A stretch of DNA of 64,000 nucleotides from Shewanella zhangzhouensis (GTDB lineage Bacteria > Pseudomonadota > Gammaproteobacteria > Enterobacterales > Shewanellaceae), in assembly GCF_019457615.1 (NCBI RefSeq), contig NZ_CP080414.1, forward strand, positions 4,103,501 to 4,167,500, given 5' to 3'. Both the position numbers and the translations under genes were made by a program. Below are positions 52,397 through 60,938 of this stretch, one piece after another. Positions within the stretch are counted from its first letter, which is position 1, and each line of letters opens with the position of its first letter. The notes beneath the pieces are model-generated. The model worked only from the letters and a program-made list of their open reading frames with translations, was not told where the DNA came from and made no database searches.

Positions 52397-53551
52397 ATGA
52401 AAAAATCACAACTGGCACTGCTGCTGCCACTGCTCGTTGGCGCCACTGCCGCCAACGCCATGGAGCTGTACAACGACAACAAGAACAGCCTCGGCCTCAC
52501 CGGCTGGCTCGGATTTAACGCCCTCTACGATGGCGACGAGACTGCGGTGAATGACAACCTGTCGCAGCTGCGTTTTACCTTCGAGCGGGAAGAACGCAAT
52601 GGCTGGCGCGCCTATGCGGTGACCGAATGGGGCGTGAACATCGTCTCGGGCAACGAAGATCTGGTGATGCAGGGCGGCAAGCTGAATGCCGAAAAGAGTG
52701 GCGACTTCCTCAATAACCGCCTGGGTTATGTGGGCCTGTCCCACGACCAATATGGCAGCCTGACGTTCGGCAAGCAGTGGGGCGCTTACTATGATGTGGC
52801 CGGCACCACCGACCTGCCCAACGTGTTTGCCGGTTACAGCGTAGGTGCCTACGGCTTCGGTGATGGCGGCCTGACCGGCACTGGCCGCGCCGATAGCGCC
52901 TTTTTGTACCGTAACAGCTTTGGCCCCGTCTCCATCGCGTTGCAATACGCCGCCAAAAACAACGGCGATATCAGCGTGACCGACAGCGACGGCAACCAGA
53001 TTGACGATGCTGAGCTCAGTTTTGACAACAGCTACGGCGCCTCCGTGACCTGGGCCGTAACCGATAAGTTCAGCTTGCTGGCGGGCATGAACCGGGGTGA
53101 CATCACAGGCCACATCGGTAACAGCCAAATCGATGAAGCCAATCAAATCATCGGCATAGGTGCCATGTACGGCAGTTACTACCACTATGCCGACGAGCGC
53201 AAGGCCGACGGCTTGTACCTGGGTTTCAATGCCCACAAGAGTGAAAACAATGAACAGGTGAATGGCGATTTGTACGACGCCACCGGCGCCGAGCTGATGC
53301 TGGCCTGGCAGGCGGATAACGGCTTTGTACCTATGGCAGTGCTGACCTATCTCGATTTGGATACCGACGACAACACACCCATCACCGGCAACTGGACCCG
53401 CCGCTTCGCCATGGTAGGGCTGCACTACAGGTACAGCCTGGATACTGTGATGTTTTTCGAAGCCAAGCTCGACTTCTCCGACATGGACGACAAGTCGCTG
53501 GAGGCGCTGGAAGACAACCAGTTCGCAGTGGGTATTAACTACTTTTTCTGA
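52397..53551 (+). CDS. General porin (Gram-negative porin family)
   Basis: The 384-residue precursor has a signal peptide (1-21), a start of the mature barrel MELYNDNKNSLGLTGWLGFN, alternating beta strands with the FGKQWGAYYD segment typical of trimeric porins, and a C-terminal Phe (NYFF) for Bam-dependent insertion. Acidic loops (DLDTDDN, DETAVND) would favour cationic solutes. Its position, 63 nt after potE and before a terminator, suggests it passes ornithine or polyamines through the outer membrane. This is inference from context. Confidence 0.9.
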   Translation: MKKSQLALLLPLLVGATAANAMELYNDNKNSLGLTGWLGFNALYDGDETAVNDNLSQLRFTFEREERNGWRAYAVTEWGVNIVSGNEDLVMQGGKLNAEKSGDFLNNRLGYVGLSHDQYGSLTFGKQWGAYYDVAGTTDLPNVFAGYSVGAYGFGDGGLTGTGRADSAFLYRNSFGPVSIALQYAAKNNGDISVTDSDGNQIDDAELSFDNSYGASVTWAVTDKFSLLAGMNRGDITGHIGNSQIDEANQIIGIGAMYGSYYHYADERKADGLYLGFNAHKSENNEQVNGDLYDATGAELMLAWQADNGFVPMAVLTYLDLDTDDNTPITGNWTRRFAMVGLHYRYSLDTVMFFEAKLDFSDMDDKSLEALEDNQFAVGINYFF

Positions 53552-53679
53552 TTTCGCTCCACAAAAAGCGGCGTGACACACGCCTTGATGACCGCCACAC
53601 CCGGGGCCTTCGCCATGAAGCCCCGGGCATCAGCGCCGACCTCCACTTCCACCGGTGCTGCGGTTTGGTCATATCCTCT

Positions 53680-53717
53680 CACCACGGGGATTTCCCGTGG
53701 TGCTTTTTGTTTTTTTT
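53680..53717 (+). terminator. Terminator of the speF-potE-porin operon
   Basis: ACCACGGG/CCCGTGGT with a 5-nt loop, extended by one C-G pair, is followed by T5-G-T8. Confidence 0.85.
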
Positions 53718-53722
53718 ACGCA

Positions 53723-55138
53723 CTACACCCGCACATTTTTGAATTGCCAGGCGTAGTCGTCATCCACATCTTCCGGGAAGAGTTCGCCACGCTGATAAAG
53801 CGGTGTCCAGTCGGTGTATTCCCCCACCACAGGGCCAAGATAGGGCCCCATGATCTCGAGGTTGCGGCGATAATCCATCTCGTCCGACTCCACCACCCCG
53901 GCATTGGGGTTTTCCAGCGCCCAGACGATACCCGCCAGCGCCGCCGAAGTGACCTGCAAACTGGTGGCCCCATTGAAGGACACCAGGGCCCGCGCCTCCT
54001 CGATAGACAGCTGCGAGCCATACCAGTAGGCATTCTTCTTATGGCCCGCCAACAGCACACCCAGCTCGTCGATGCCGCTGACAATCTCGTCCCGCATCAG
54101 CCGCTGACGCGACTGCAGCTGGAAGTTTTTGCCGTTGAACTCGTGCAGCGACATCACCGCATCGTCGCAGGGGTGATAGGCGTAATGGCAGGTGGGACGA
54201 TATACCAGCCTGCCATCCTGCTTGAGGGTAAAGAAATCGGCGATGGAGATGGCTTCGTTGTGGGTGATCAAAAAGCCGTGGAAATGGCCGTAGTTGGGGG
54301 TCCAGGTGCGCACCTTCACGGTCGCGCCGGGGCGCTTTAAGTAAATGGCCGCGCCGCAGCCTTCCTCGTGGCGGCCACCATCACGGGGGAAGTGTTTCTC
54401 GTGGGTGCCCCAACCCAGTTCGGCGGGCTGAGCACCTTCGCTGACAAAGCCATCGCAGGACCAGGTATTTACGAACTCATCCATGGCCTTGGCCTGATTG
54501 GCCACCTGGGTATCGCGCTCGGCGATGTGAATAACCTCGATGTTGAGGTCATGGGCGAGTTTGGCCCATTCATCGCGGCTTGTGGGCTCGATATGGGTGC
54601 CGAAAATATCCTGCTGCAGGTTCATCAGCGCCTGTTTCACCAGATGGGATACCATGCCCGGATTGGCCCCCTGGGCCACCACGGCAGTGGGGCCGCCGCG
54701 GTACTTGTCTTTCAGTGCCAGCACCCGCTCCCGCAGGGCGTAGTTGGAGCGGGCGGCAAAAGACTTGCTGGGGTCGGTGTAACCGCCTGCCCATGGCTCG
54801 ATACAGGTGTCCAGATAGCGGGCGCCACGGGCCTGACAAAACTCAATCAGGGCGATAGAGGACACATCCACCGACAGATTCACCAAAAAGTCATCCTTGC
54901 CCACCAGCGGTGCGAGTTCACTCTGATAATTCTTGCGGGTGAGGGGCATCTCGATAAAGCGAATACCGAGCTTGTCGGCCTCTTCGCGGCCTCTGTCGTC
55001 GGCGGTAATGATGCAGATGTTTTTGGGTGAGATATCGATGTGGCGCAGGATAAGCGGCAGCAGGCCCTGACCTATGCTGCCAAAGCCGACTATCAGGATG
55101 CGGCCCGGGGCTTTGACGTACTTGATCGGCTCTGTCAT
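53723..55138 (-). CDS. hss: Homospermidine synthase
   Basis: The 471-residue enzyme makes homospermidine from two putrescines (or putrescine and spermidine), using NAD+ as a catalytic cofactor. The N-terminal Rossmann motif is ILIVGFGSIGQG (residues 14-25). It has the bacterial HSS signatures CIEPWAGGYTDP, AQGANPGMVSHLVKQAL, NTWSCDGFVSEGAQPAELGW, CHYAYHPCDDA and NAYWYGSQLS; Trp226 and Glu234 correspond to the substrate-binding Trp and Glu of the studied Blastochloris enzyme. GGAGG lies upstream of the ATG, with a GGCCTC/GAGGCC hairpin at 55165-55183 in the leader. It converges on the speF operon, which supplies its substrate. Confidence 0.97.
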   Translation of the reverse strand: MTEPIKYVKAPGRILIVGFGSIGQGLLPLILRHIDISPKNICIITADDRGREEADKLGIRFIEMPLTRKNYQSELAPLVGKDDFLVNLSVDVSSIALIEFCQARGARYLDTCIEPWAGGYTDPSKSFAARSNYALRERVLALKDKYRGGPTAVVAQGANPGMVSHLVKQALMNLQQDIFGTHIEPTSRDEWAKLAHDLNIEVIHIAERDTQVANQAKAMDEFVNTWSCDGFVSEGAQPAELGWGTHEKHFPRDGGRHEEGCGAAIYLKRPGATVKVRTWTPNYGHFHGFLITHNEAISIADFFTLKQDGRLVYRPTCHYAYHPCDDAVMSLHEFNGKNFQLQSRQRLMRDEIVSGIDELGVLLAGHKKNAYWYGSQLSIEEARALVSFNGATSLQVTSAALAGIVWALENPNAGVVESDEMDYRRNLEIMGPYLGPVVGEYTDWTPLYQRGELFPEDVDDDYAWQFKNVRV

Positions 55139-55249
55139 GTCGGTGAGAAACCTCCTTCCGGCAAGGCCTCTGTGACCGAGGCCATGGAATATTCATCGGC
55201 GGATGAGCACAAATTCTGCCTGCCAGGCATTAAACCTGACCCTCTGACA

Positions 55250-55714
55250 CTACAACCAGCGCCTGACCCTGGCCTTATATTCGGTAAAGGCATCACCGAA
55301 GCGTGCCGCCACCATGGCTTCTTCGGCGGGAATACGCTGGGTGTTCATCAGCACAAAAAAGCACAGCGGTGACAGCAGCGTCAGTGGCCGCCCAAGTAAA
55401 CATACCTCGGCCGCCAACAGCAATAACATACCCAGATACATGGGGTTACGAGTGAGACTATAGATACCATGGGTAACCAGCGCATCCGGTGACTTGGTTG
55501 GATCTACCGTGGTGCCAACCCGCCGGAAGAGGCCTGCGGCGGCTAACAAAAGCAGGGTACCCGCCGTCCCCAGCGTCACGCCAACAAGCAGCAACAATCG
55601 ATTTGCACTAAGCCAGGGCTCGCCATCCAACAGGCTGATACCAGCGGTCGCAGCCAGACCCAACATCAAAAACAGCGGGTATCTGGTCAGTGCTGCAACC
55701 ATCATCTTGCCCAT
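55250..55714 (-). CDS. Isoprenylcysteine/phospholipid methyltransferase-like membrane protein
   Basis: The 154-residue protein has about four membrane segments and the family C-terminal block THGIYSLTRNPMYLGMLL ... PAEEAMVAARFGDAFTEYK, which forms the SAM site in ICMT/PEMT-type enzymes. Bacterial members methylate lipids or unknown substrates, and many are annotated only as methyltransferase family proteins. The frame-initial ATG is acceptable. It lies upstream of hss on the same strand with a 111-nt gap. Confidence 0.83.
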   Translation of the reverse strand: MGKMMVAALTRYPLFLMLGLAATAGISLLDGEPWLSANRLLLLVGVTLGTAGTLLLLAAAGLFRRVGTTVDPTKSPDALVTHGIYSLTRNPMYLGMLLLLAAEVCLLGRPLTLLSPLCFFVLMNTQRIPAEEAMVAARFGDAFTEYKARVRRWL

Positions 55715-55809
55715 TCAGCGTCCTTAGGTGTTTGGCTATGGCGTTACCCGAGTGTAACATCGCAGGGATTAAAGGATGCTTGAAATTTACCCGCCACCGG
55801 AACGCCGTC

Positions 55810-56403
55810 ATGCCAAATCCGCCAGACACCCTCAGTCAGTGCCTCAGCCAGCACCACAGTAAAGCCGCTGAATTCGATGCAAAAAATTGGACTGTACGGC
55901 TGATACGCGAAGAGGATGCCAACTCGGTTGCAGACTACTTTGGCCGCAATCGGGACCACTTTTCGCCCTGGGAGCCGCTGCGGGAGGCAGACTACCACAG
56001 CGCCGCCCAGTGGCAGACGCGCATCAACGCATCGCTGGTTGAGACCAGCAATTGCAGCTATCTGGTACTGGCCGATTCAGCACAAATTTGGGGCATGGCA
56101 ACCCTCAGTAATCAGGTGCGCGGCCCATTTCAGGCCTGTTATCTGGGCTACGGCATCGACCAGTCGCTGCAAGGTAAGGGGTATGCCACCCAATTGTGTG
56201 AGGCCGCCCTCGCCTATGCCTTCGATGCGCTGAAACTACACAGGGTAATGGCCAATTACATGCCATCCAACCACAGATCCGCCGCGCTGCTAAAGCGGCT
56301 TGGGTTCGAAAAGGAAGGCCTGGCCCGCGCCTATCTTCAAATCAACGGCCAATGGGAAGACCATGTGCTTACCGCAAAGATTGGCTCCGGGTCAGCCCGT
56401 TAA
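55810..56403 (+). CDS. rimJ: RimJ-type GNAT N-acetyltransferase
   Basis: The 197-residue protein has the GNAT core: YLGYGIDQSLQGKGYATQL for the acetyl-CoA binding loop, and the C-terminal FEKEGLARAYLQINGQWEDH characteristic of RimJ, which acetylates the N-terminal Ala of ribosomal protein S5. Length agrees with RimJ. Its 3' end overlaps the convergent gene by 12 nt, so the two stop regions interlock. The ATG at 55810 is preferred because upstream codons are not conserved-looking. Confidence 0.85.
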   Translation: MPNPPDTLSQCLSQHHSKAAEFDAKNWTVRLIREEDANSVADYFGRNRDHFSPWEPLREADYHSAAQWQTRINASLVETSNCSYLVLADSAQIWGMATLSNQVRGPFQACYLGYGIDQSLQGKGYATQLCEAALAYAFDALKLHRVMANYMPSNHRSAALLKRLGFEKEGLARAYLQINGQWEDHVLTAKIGSGSAR

Positions 56404-57360
56404 GTTACCCAACTTCGCAAAACGCCTGGCACTGTTGATCGCCGTTCGCGGCGAGCTTTCGTATTGCCAGGGTTCAGGCAGGTATTTGTCTCTCACCTGC
56501 AGCAGGTATTTGCTGGCCAGCATTTTTTCGCGCCCCTTGAAAAAGGCAAAGGCATAGAAATTTGCCGCGATGTTGGCGAGATACTTGTCTGCGCCGGTGA
56601 GACAGGTATCAGTAACGGCCAAGGCGCGCAGCTCGTCGAGAATATGCTCCTGCATAAAATAGTGGTCGGCGAAGGGGACTTCTTCCTGCATGGCACTCAA
56701 CCAGCGCTCCACCCAAACCGACACCAGCAGCGAGTTGTATGCTGGATTTCTGGATGCCAGCGCCCTTGCCACCTGTTCGTCGAGCTCATCCTCGCCAAAC
56801 CATTTTTCATTGAGAATTTGCATCAGGGTCATGCCCAGCGGCAGATCTGCCGTTTCACTTTCAAACAACAGGGCAAGGGTTTCCTGCGCCAATACCCAGG
56901 CATCCCCGGTGGCAGCCTGGGCCCACAACAGCTCTTGCCGCACCCGCAGATCCCGGGGCGAGATATCCCTGGCTTGCTGCAGCACATTCACGGCCTGATT
57001 ACCCCAGCGCTGCCATTTTCGTACCGCGCTTTGGGGCAGATAGTCTATGGTCAGGCCGGAGCGTGCTTTCCAGGCCCGAATGAGTAAGCGTCGCCCCTCA
57101 AACAGGGCCGGGATCGGGCTGGATGAGGCACGAAGCCAGGGCCCAAACCAGCGTTCGGCGTCGGCCTGAACGGCAAAATAGCCAATCAGCACTTCCTGTT
57201 CGCCCCGGCTGATGGCATCGAATGTGGCTTCAAACTGTGGCCAATCCCGATTGCGAAGCCATCCCTCAAACTCAGCTATTCGGCCGTAGCCGAGGGCGGG
57301 ATCATGATCCGTTTTTTGTCCAAAGATTCGTACATACCAATAAACGAGTGGCTTCAGCAT
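56392..57360 (-). CDS. Uncharacterised helical protein
   Basis: The 322-residue protein appears all-helical, with Trp-rich segments such as WLRNRDWPQFEATFDA and KARSGLTIDYLPQSAVRKWQ and weak TPR-like spacing. A short hydrophobic stretch at the N-terminus (PLVYWYVRIFG) could contact the membrane, but no clean signal is present. AGGGA is 6 nt before the ATG at 57360. It diverges from the BlaI-type regulator across two BlaI-like operators, so it may belong to that regulon. I do not recognise a family. Confidence 0.7.
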   Translation of the reverse strand: MLKPLVYWYVRIFGQKTDHDPALGYGRIAEFEGWLRNRDWPQFEATFDAISRGEQEVLIGYFAVQADAERWFGPWLRASSSPIPALFEGRRLLIRAWKARSGLTIDYLPQSAVRKWQRWGNQAVNVLQQARDISPRDLRVRQELLWAQAATGDAWVLAQETLALLFESETADLPLGMTLMQILNEKWFGEDELDEQVARALASRNPAYNSLLVSVWVERWLSAMQEEVPFADHYFMQEHILDELRALAVTDTCLTGADKYLANIAANFYAFAFFKGREKMLASKYLLQVRDKYLPEPWQYESSPRTAINSARRFAKLGNLTG

Positions 57361-57508
57361 CTTCATTCCCTGAATGCGTAAAAAATACAGCCTACTGAAA
57401 ATAAATAATAAATTCACCAGCCACCTGTGGGCTAAGCCGCTTTTTATGCCGTTCCGCTTCCACGAGCCGGCAAAACACAGCCCCATAAAAATTATACTTG
57501 CCATAACG

Positions 57509-57522
57509 ATTACACCTGTAAT
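57509..57522. promoter_or_regulatory. BlaI-type operator, distal
   Basis: ATTACACCTGTAAT fits the TACAnnTGTA core recognised by BlaI/MecI-family repressors; the arms pair fully outside the central CC/CT step. The centre lies 23 bp from that of the proximal copy. Confidence 0.75.
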
Positions 57523-57531
57523 ATTAATAGT

Positions 57532-57545
57532 ATTACACGTGTAAT
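57532..57545. promoter_or_regulatory. BlaI-type operator, proximal
   Basis: ATTACACGTGTAAT is a perfect 14-bp palindrome 19 nt before the blaI-type start codon. Both boxes lie between divergent genes. Confidence 0.8.
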
Positions 57546-57564
57546 TGATTAAGCAGGCAGCGCC

Positions 57565-57960
57565 ATGACCCAACCCGAATTGAAAGACATCAGCCCCACC
57601 GAACTGGAAGTGCTTAAGGTGCTGTGGCAGCAAGCGCCCCTCAGCGCCAACGAAATAGTCGAGGCACTTAACCGCGAGGGAGAGTGGCATGAGAAAACCG
57701 TCAAAACCCTGATAAACCGCTTAGTGAACAAGGGGGCATTGGGGTTTGAAAAGGATGGTCGCGCCTATCTTTACTTCCCAAAGCTCGCCGAACATTCCTA
57801 TCAACGCAAAGAGAGCCTGAGCTTTATCGAGCGGGTATTCGGCGGCAAGTTGGCGCCTCTGGTAGCGGGCTTTGCGGGCAGCAATAAGCTGACCGAAGAG
57901 GATGTAGCCGAGCTTAAGCAGCTTATCGACGCCTGGGAGAAGGAGCAAAAGCATGATTGA
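57565..57960 (+). CDS. BlaI/MecI/CopY-family repressor
   Basis: The 131-residue protein has the family N-terminus: LSPTELEVLKVLWQ-like start (ISPTELEVLKVLWQQAPLS), the recognition region EKTVKTLINRLVNKGAL, and the KESLSFIERVFGG segment that in relatives lies near the cleavage/dimerisation part. It represses its own operon by binding paired TACAnnTGTA sites and is inactivated when the partner M56 peptidase is triggered. The gene overlaps the M56 gene by 8 nt. Two matching operators stand upstream. Confidence 0.93.
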   Translation: MTQPELKDISPTELEVLKVLWQQAPLSANEIVEALNREGEWHEKTVKTLINRLVNKGALGFEKDGRAYLYFPKLAEHSYQRKESLSFIERVFGGKLAPLVAGFAGSNKLTEEDVAELKQLIDAWEKEQKHD

Positions 57961-59164
57961 GCTGATTCTCAGGCTCACGCCGCCACTGACGCTGCTGCTG
58001 GCACTGCTTCTGCTGCTGCGCCCCTGGGTGCTTGAGCGCTTCGGTGCCCGCTTCCAATACGGTCTGTGGCTATGTGTGCCGGTGTTGCTGCTGGCGCTTA
58101 TCGTACCTTTGGCAAGCCCTGCCGGTGGCAGTGCGATGGAAACCTATAGAGTCACCCTGGGCGAGATTTCCCACGGCGCAGGCAAAGCCGATTGGCTGAA
58201 CGCGGCATATGTCACCGGTCTGGTGCTTGCTGTGTCTGTGCTCGGCTTAAGCCTGATTCGTCTTGCCCGGCTTATGCAAGGCGCCAAGCCTGCCGCAGAC
58301 ACCAAGAGCACAGGCACGCGTTTGCTGACATCCACCGAAACCGAAGGCCCTTTTGTATTCGGCCTGTTTCGTCCCACTGTTGTGCTGCCCGACGGCTTTG
58401 AAACACGTTTCAGCATTAAAGATCAACAGCTTATTCTTGCCCACGAGCTCAGCCATTGGCGCCGGGGCGATCTGCATTGCAACTTACTGGCGCTGGCGCT
58501 GTTGTGCCTGTGCTGGTTTAACCCCCTGTGCCTGCTGGCGTATCGCCGCTTCAGACAGGATCAGGAAATGGCCTGCGACGCCGATGTCACCATCGAGCTC
58601 AGCCAGGCCGACCGTATTGCCTATGGCCGCGCGCTCATTGGCAATGCCGCTACGGTTGCCCGGAGTTGGCAGCCGCTTTCACACCACTATGGAGATAAAC
58701 ACACCATGCAACAACGACTCATACAGCTCAAACACAGCAAGGGTTTCAGCGCGGCTTCGCTGCTGACACCACTGGCACTGGTGGCCGCCCTCGGTATCTG
58801 GGCCCAGGCTCCGGCCATGGCTGGCGACAGCAAAGATCTCAGCAAGCCTGTGGTTCGGATTGAGCCCAAGTACCCCATAGATGCCGCTAAACAGGGTATC
58901 GAAGGCTATGTCCAGGCAAGGTTTGATATCAATGCCGAAGGCAAAGTATCCAATGTCGTGATTTTCAAATCTGAGCCCCAAGGCATGTTTGATAAGGTAT
59001 CAATCGATGCGCTGAACCAATGGCAATATGAGCCCAAGGCCAACAATGGCGTCGAGGTACAACTCGACTACAGGCTGGCCCCACCTGAGCCCGTCAGTCA
59101 AAAGCCGGGTGACGGTGAGCGCGAACGCATCGCAGTACTGCCCCACAATGAAGAAAAACACTGA
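57953..59164 (+). CDS. M56 (BlaR1-like) metallopeptidase with TonB C-terminal domain
   Basis: The 403-residue inner-membrane protein has four membrane helices and the zinc motif HELSH at 164-168 with the downstream Glu in DQEMACDAD, the M56 active site. Where BlaR1 carries a penicillin-binding sensor, this protein has a TonB_C-type domain (about 305-375: RIEPKYPIDAAKQGIEGYV and ALNQWQYEPK). It should sense an envelope signal and release the BlaI-type repressor. No beta-lactamase or PBP gene is nearby. The arrangement is known from other M56/TonB proteins, but its ligand is unknown. Confidence 0.92.
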   Translation: MIELILRLTPPLTLLLALLLLLRPWVLERFGARFQYGLWLCVPVLLLALIVPLASPAGGSAMETYRVTLGEISHGAGKADWLNAAYVTGLVLAVSVLGLSLIRLARLMQGAKPAADTKSTGTRLLTSTETEGPFVFGLFRPTVVLPDGFETRFSIKDQQLILAHELSHWRRGDLHCNLLALALLCLCWFNPLCLLAYRRFRQDQEMACDADVTIELSQADRIAYGRALIGNAATVARSWQPLSHHYGDKHTMQQRLIQLKHSKGFSAASLLTPLALVAALGIWAQAPAMAGDSKDLSKPVVRIEPKYPIDAAKQGIEGYVQARFDINAEGKVSNVVIFKSEPQGMFDKVSIDALNQWQYEPKANNGVEVQLDYRLAPPEPVSQKPGDGERERIAVLPHNEEKH

Positions 59165-59396
59165 TATCTCAGCCCTAAGCGATACACCTGAATTTCCGGC
59201 AAGTGGCCAAACTGCCGGTTAAGCAGATGCGATGCAACGCCACAAGCGGGCCGGCCCTTGTGGTATTGCGTTGCCTTTCTCCCCTCAAGCGCCTGTCCCC
59301 CCCCTTTGTCACTCAACGCTGGCCTGCAGAAAAGTCGCCTACAGGAAAGTGAAATCCGCTATGACGGGTCTTATGGATTAACGAATGGAGAGGCCT

Positions 59397-59936
59397 ATGA
59401 TGCACAGTTCCCACACCACCAAGTTGCCAGGCTCCGCAACCAATGACGTAACAAAACTGGCCGAAATTACCCTCGGCGGAGGTTGCCATTGGTGTATCGA
59501 AGCGGTGTTTCAAAGCCTGAGCGGGGTAATCAAGGTCGAGCAGGGCTTTGCACAATCTGCGCCGCCCTGTGACAGCTGGTCAGAGGCGGCACGGGTGAGT
59601 TTTGATCCCGAAAAGATAAGCGAAGAGCAGCTGGTACGGGTGCATCTTCACACCCACTCCGCCACCAAGGCCCACAGCCTGCGCGGCAAATATCGCTCGG
59701 CGCTGTACTTTCACAACCACAATCAGCAGCAACGGCTGACTGAGATATTAACCGTGCTTGGCATCGAATTCTTCCAGCCCCTTATCACCCAAATTTTGCC
59801 GCTTCAAGGCTTTAAAGCCTCTCCGGCTCAGTACCAAAACTACTATCAAACCGCCCCAGACAGGCCATTTTGCCAGGTTTATATTGCCCCCAAACTTGAA
59901 AAGCTGGCGCGGCTATTGGAGGATGACAAGTCGTGA
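59397..59936 (+). CDS. MsrA-like protein with altered motifs
   Basis: The 179-residue protein has the MsrA fold: GGGCHWCIEAVF in place of the usual GCFWC motif (catalytic Cys kept, Phe replaced by His), then HLHTHSATKAHSLRGKYRSALYF and the C-terminal PFCQVYIAPKLEKL. Family members reduce methionine-S-sulfoxide. The glycine-rich, Glu-containing loop between them (GxTGHAE in typical MsrA) is replaced by SAPPCDSWSEAA, so activity or specificity may differ. Several ATGs compete; GGAGAGG favours 59397 or 59400. It is a divergent paralogue, not the main MsrA, by inference. Confidence 0.8.
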   Translation: MMHSSHTTKLPGSATNDVTKLAEITLGGGCHWCIEAVFQSLSGVIKVEQGFAQSAPPCDSWSEAARVSFDPEKISEEQLVRVHLHTHSATKAHSLRGKYRSALYFHNHNQQQRLTEILTVLGIEFFQPLITQILPLQGFKASPAQYQNYYQTAPDRPFCQVYIAPKLEKLARLLEDDKS

Positions 59937-59956
59937 TTTGACCACAAGGGACTGAC

Positions 59957-60427
59957 ATGGAATACGCACAGGAATACACCAAAAGGGAAAAATGGACGCG
60001 GGTGTGCCTGTATTCGCTGCTTGGATTGCTGCTGATTATGGGCCAGCGGTTATGGTTCAATCCATTTATCGAGGACTTCGCCAATCGCCCCCACTGCTAT
60101 CAGTTTGCCGGCCTGAATGGTGCCGACTATTTCTGGCAGCTCATCCTGGTGGGCATTCCGGTACTGGTGCTTATCCCAATGCTGTTCACTCTGGTGCCGA
60201 TGGCCATCAGGGGATTGGTGCAAGGCCGCTTTCCCCCCGAAGGCGAGAAAGTATATAAACCCACATTGGTAGTCCGTGGCGCCAAAGCCTATGTGAAACC
60301 TGTACTCTACCTGACCATAACGGTTGCCTGCGTCCTCTTGATCTGGTGGGGGCATCAGCAAGCCGCTATCATGCCAGCGTTGGACAGCGATAAGCTGGAC
60401 CCCGCACTGTGTCAGTCAGACACGTAA
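59957..60427 (+). CDS. Uncharacterised membrane protein
   Basis: The 156-residue protein has three hydrophobic segments (about 18-33, 59-84 and 115-133) and no recognised family motifs. It begins 20 nt after the MsrA-like gene and ends 29 nt before the zinc-ribbon gene, so it is likely part of one transcript. The C-terminal tail is acidic (ALDSDKLDPALC). Function unknown. Confidence 0.75.
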   Translation: MEYAQEYTKREKWTRVCLYSLLGLLLIMGQRLWFNPFIEDFANRPHCYQFAGLNGADYFWQLILVGIPVLVLIPMLFTLVPMAIRGLVQGRFPPEGEKVYKPTLVVRGAKAYVKPVLYLTITVACVLLIWWGHQQAAIMPALDSDKLDPALCQSDT

Positions 60428-60456
60428 TCAATTCAGATTGGTTTAGGAGAAACCTG

Positions 60457-60759
60457 ATGTCCTGGATTTGCAAACATTGCCACACCAAGGTGGAAGACGA
60501 CGCCTTTGAAATTTGCTGGCAGTGCAATACTCCCCGAGACGGCGAAGTGCCTGCTCCAAAAGCTGCGCTCGCGTGTTTGCGTTGCCATACTCCCCTGCGT
60601 TTTGTCGGAAGCAAAGACTTTCATGAAGGCAGCCGTTGGGGCGTGCTGGGTGAACTGGGAGAGCTTTTCGTCAACAAAGAAGCCCTCGACATGTATGCCT
60701 GCCAAAGCTGTGGCAAGGTGGAATTTTTTCTCACCGGCTATCAGGGCGAAGACCTTTAA
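60457..60759 (+). CDS. Small double zinc-ribbon protein
   Basis: The 100-residue protein has two CxxC pairs at the start (CKHC and CWQC in MSWICKHCHTKVEDD and FEICWQCNTP), and a further pair of CxxC motifs (CLRC, CQSC) in the C-terminal half. This should bind two zinc ions in rubredoxin-like knuckles. It has no recognised function. AGGAGAAACCTG precedes the ATG at 60457. Likely co-transcribed with the membrane protein upstream. Confidence 0.8.
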   Translation: MSWICKHCHTKVEDDAFEICWQCNTPRDGEVPAPKAALACLRCHTPLRFVGSKDFHEGSRWGVLGELGELFVNKEALDMYACQSCGKVEFFLTGYQGEDL

Positions 60760-60938
60760 TCTTATACAACTAATGCCCAGCGTGTCTGCCAAAGCGGCAC
60801 TGACGCCGGGCTCGCTCGATTGGCATCGCCAACAATACTCTGGAAATCGCGCGCTGCTTTTCCTTCCTCACAGCCGTGGCGCGCACCTTTCCTCCCATGC
60901 CTTGATTCAGAAGACTTTGCATCATTGGGAACCTTGAG

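Noticed and set aside
55690..55810. Longer start for the RimJ-type gene
   Set aside because: The extra codons overlap the start region of the divergent methyltransferase gene and do not resemble the family.
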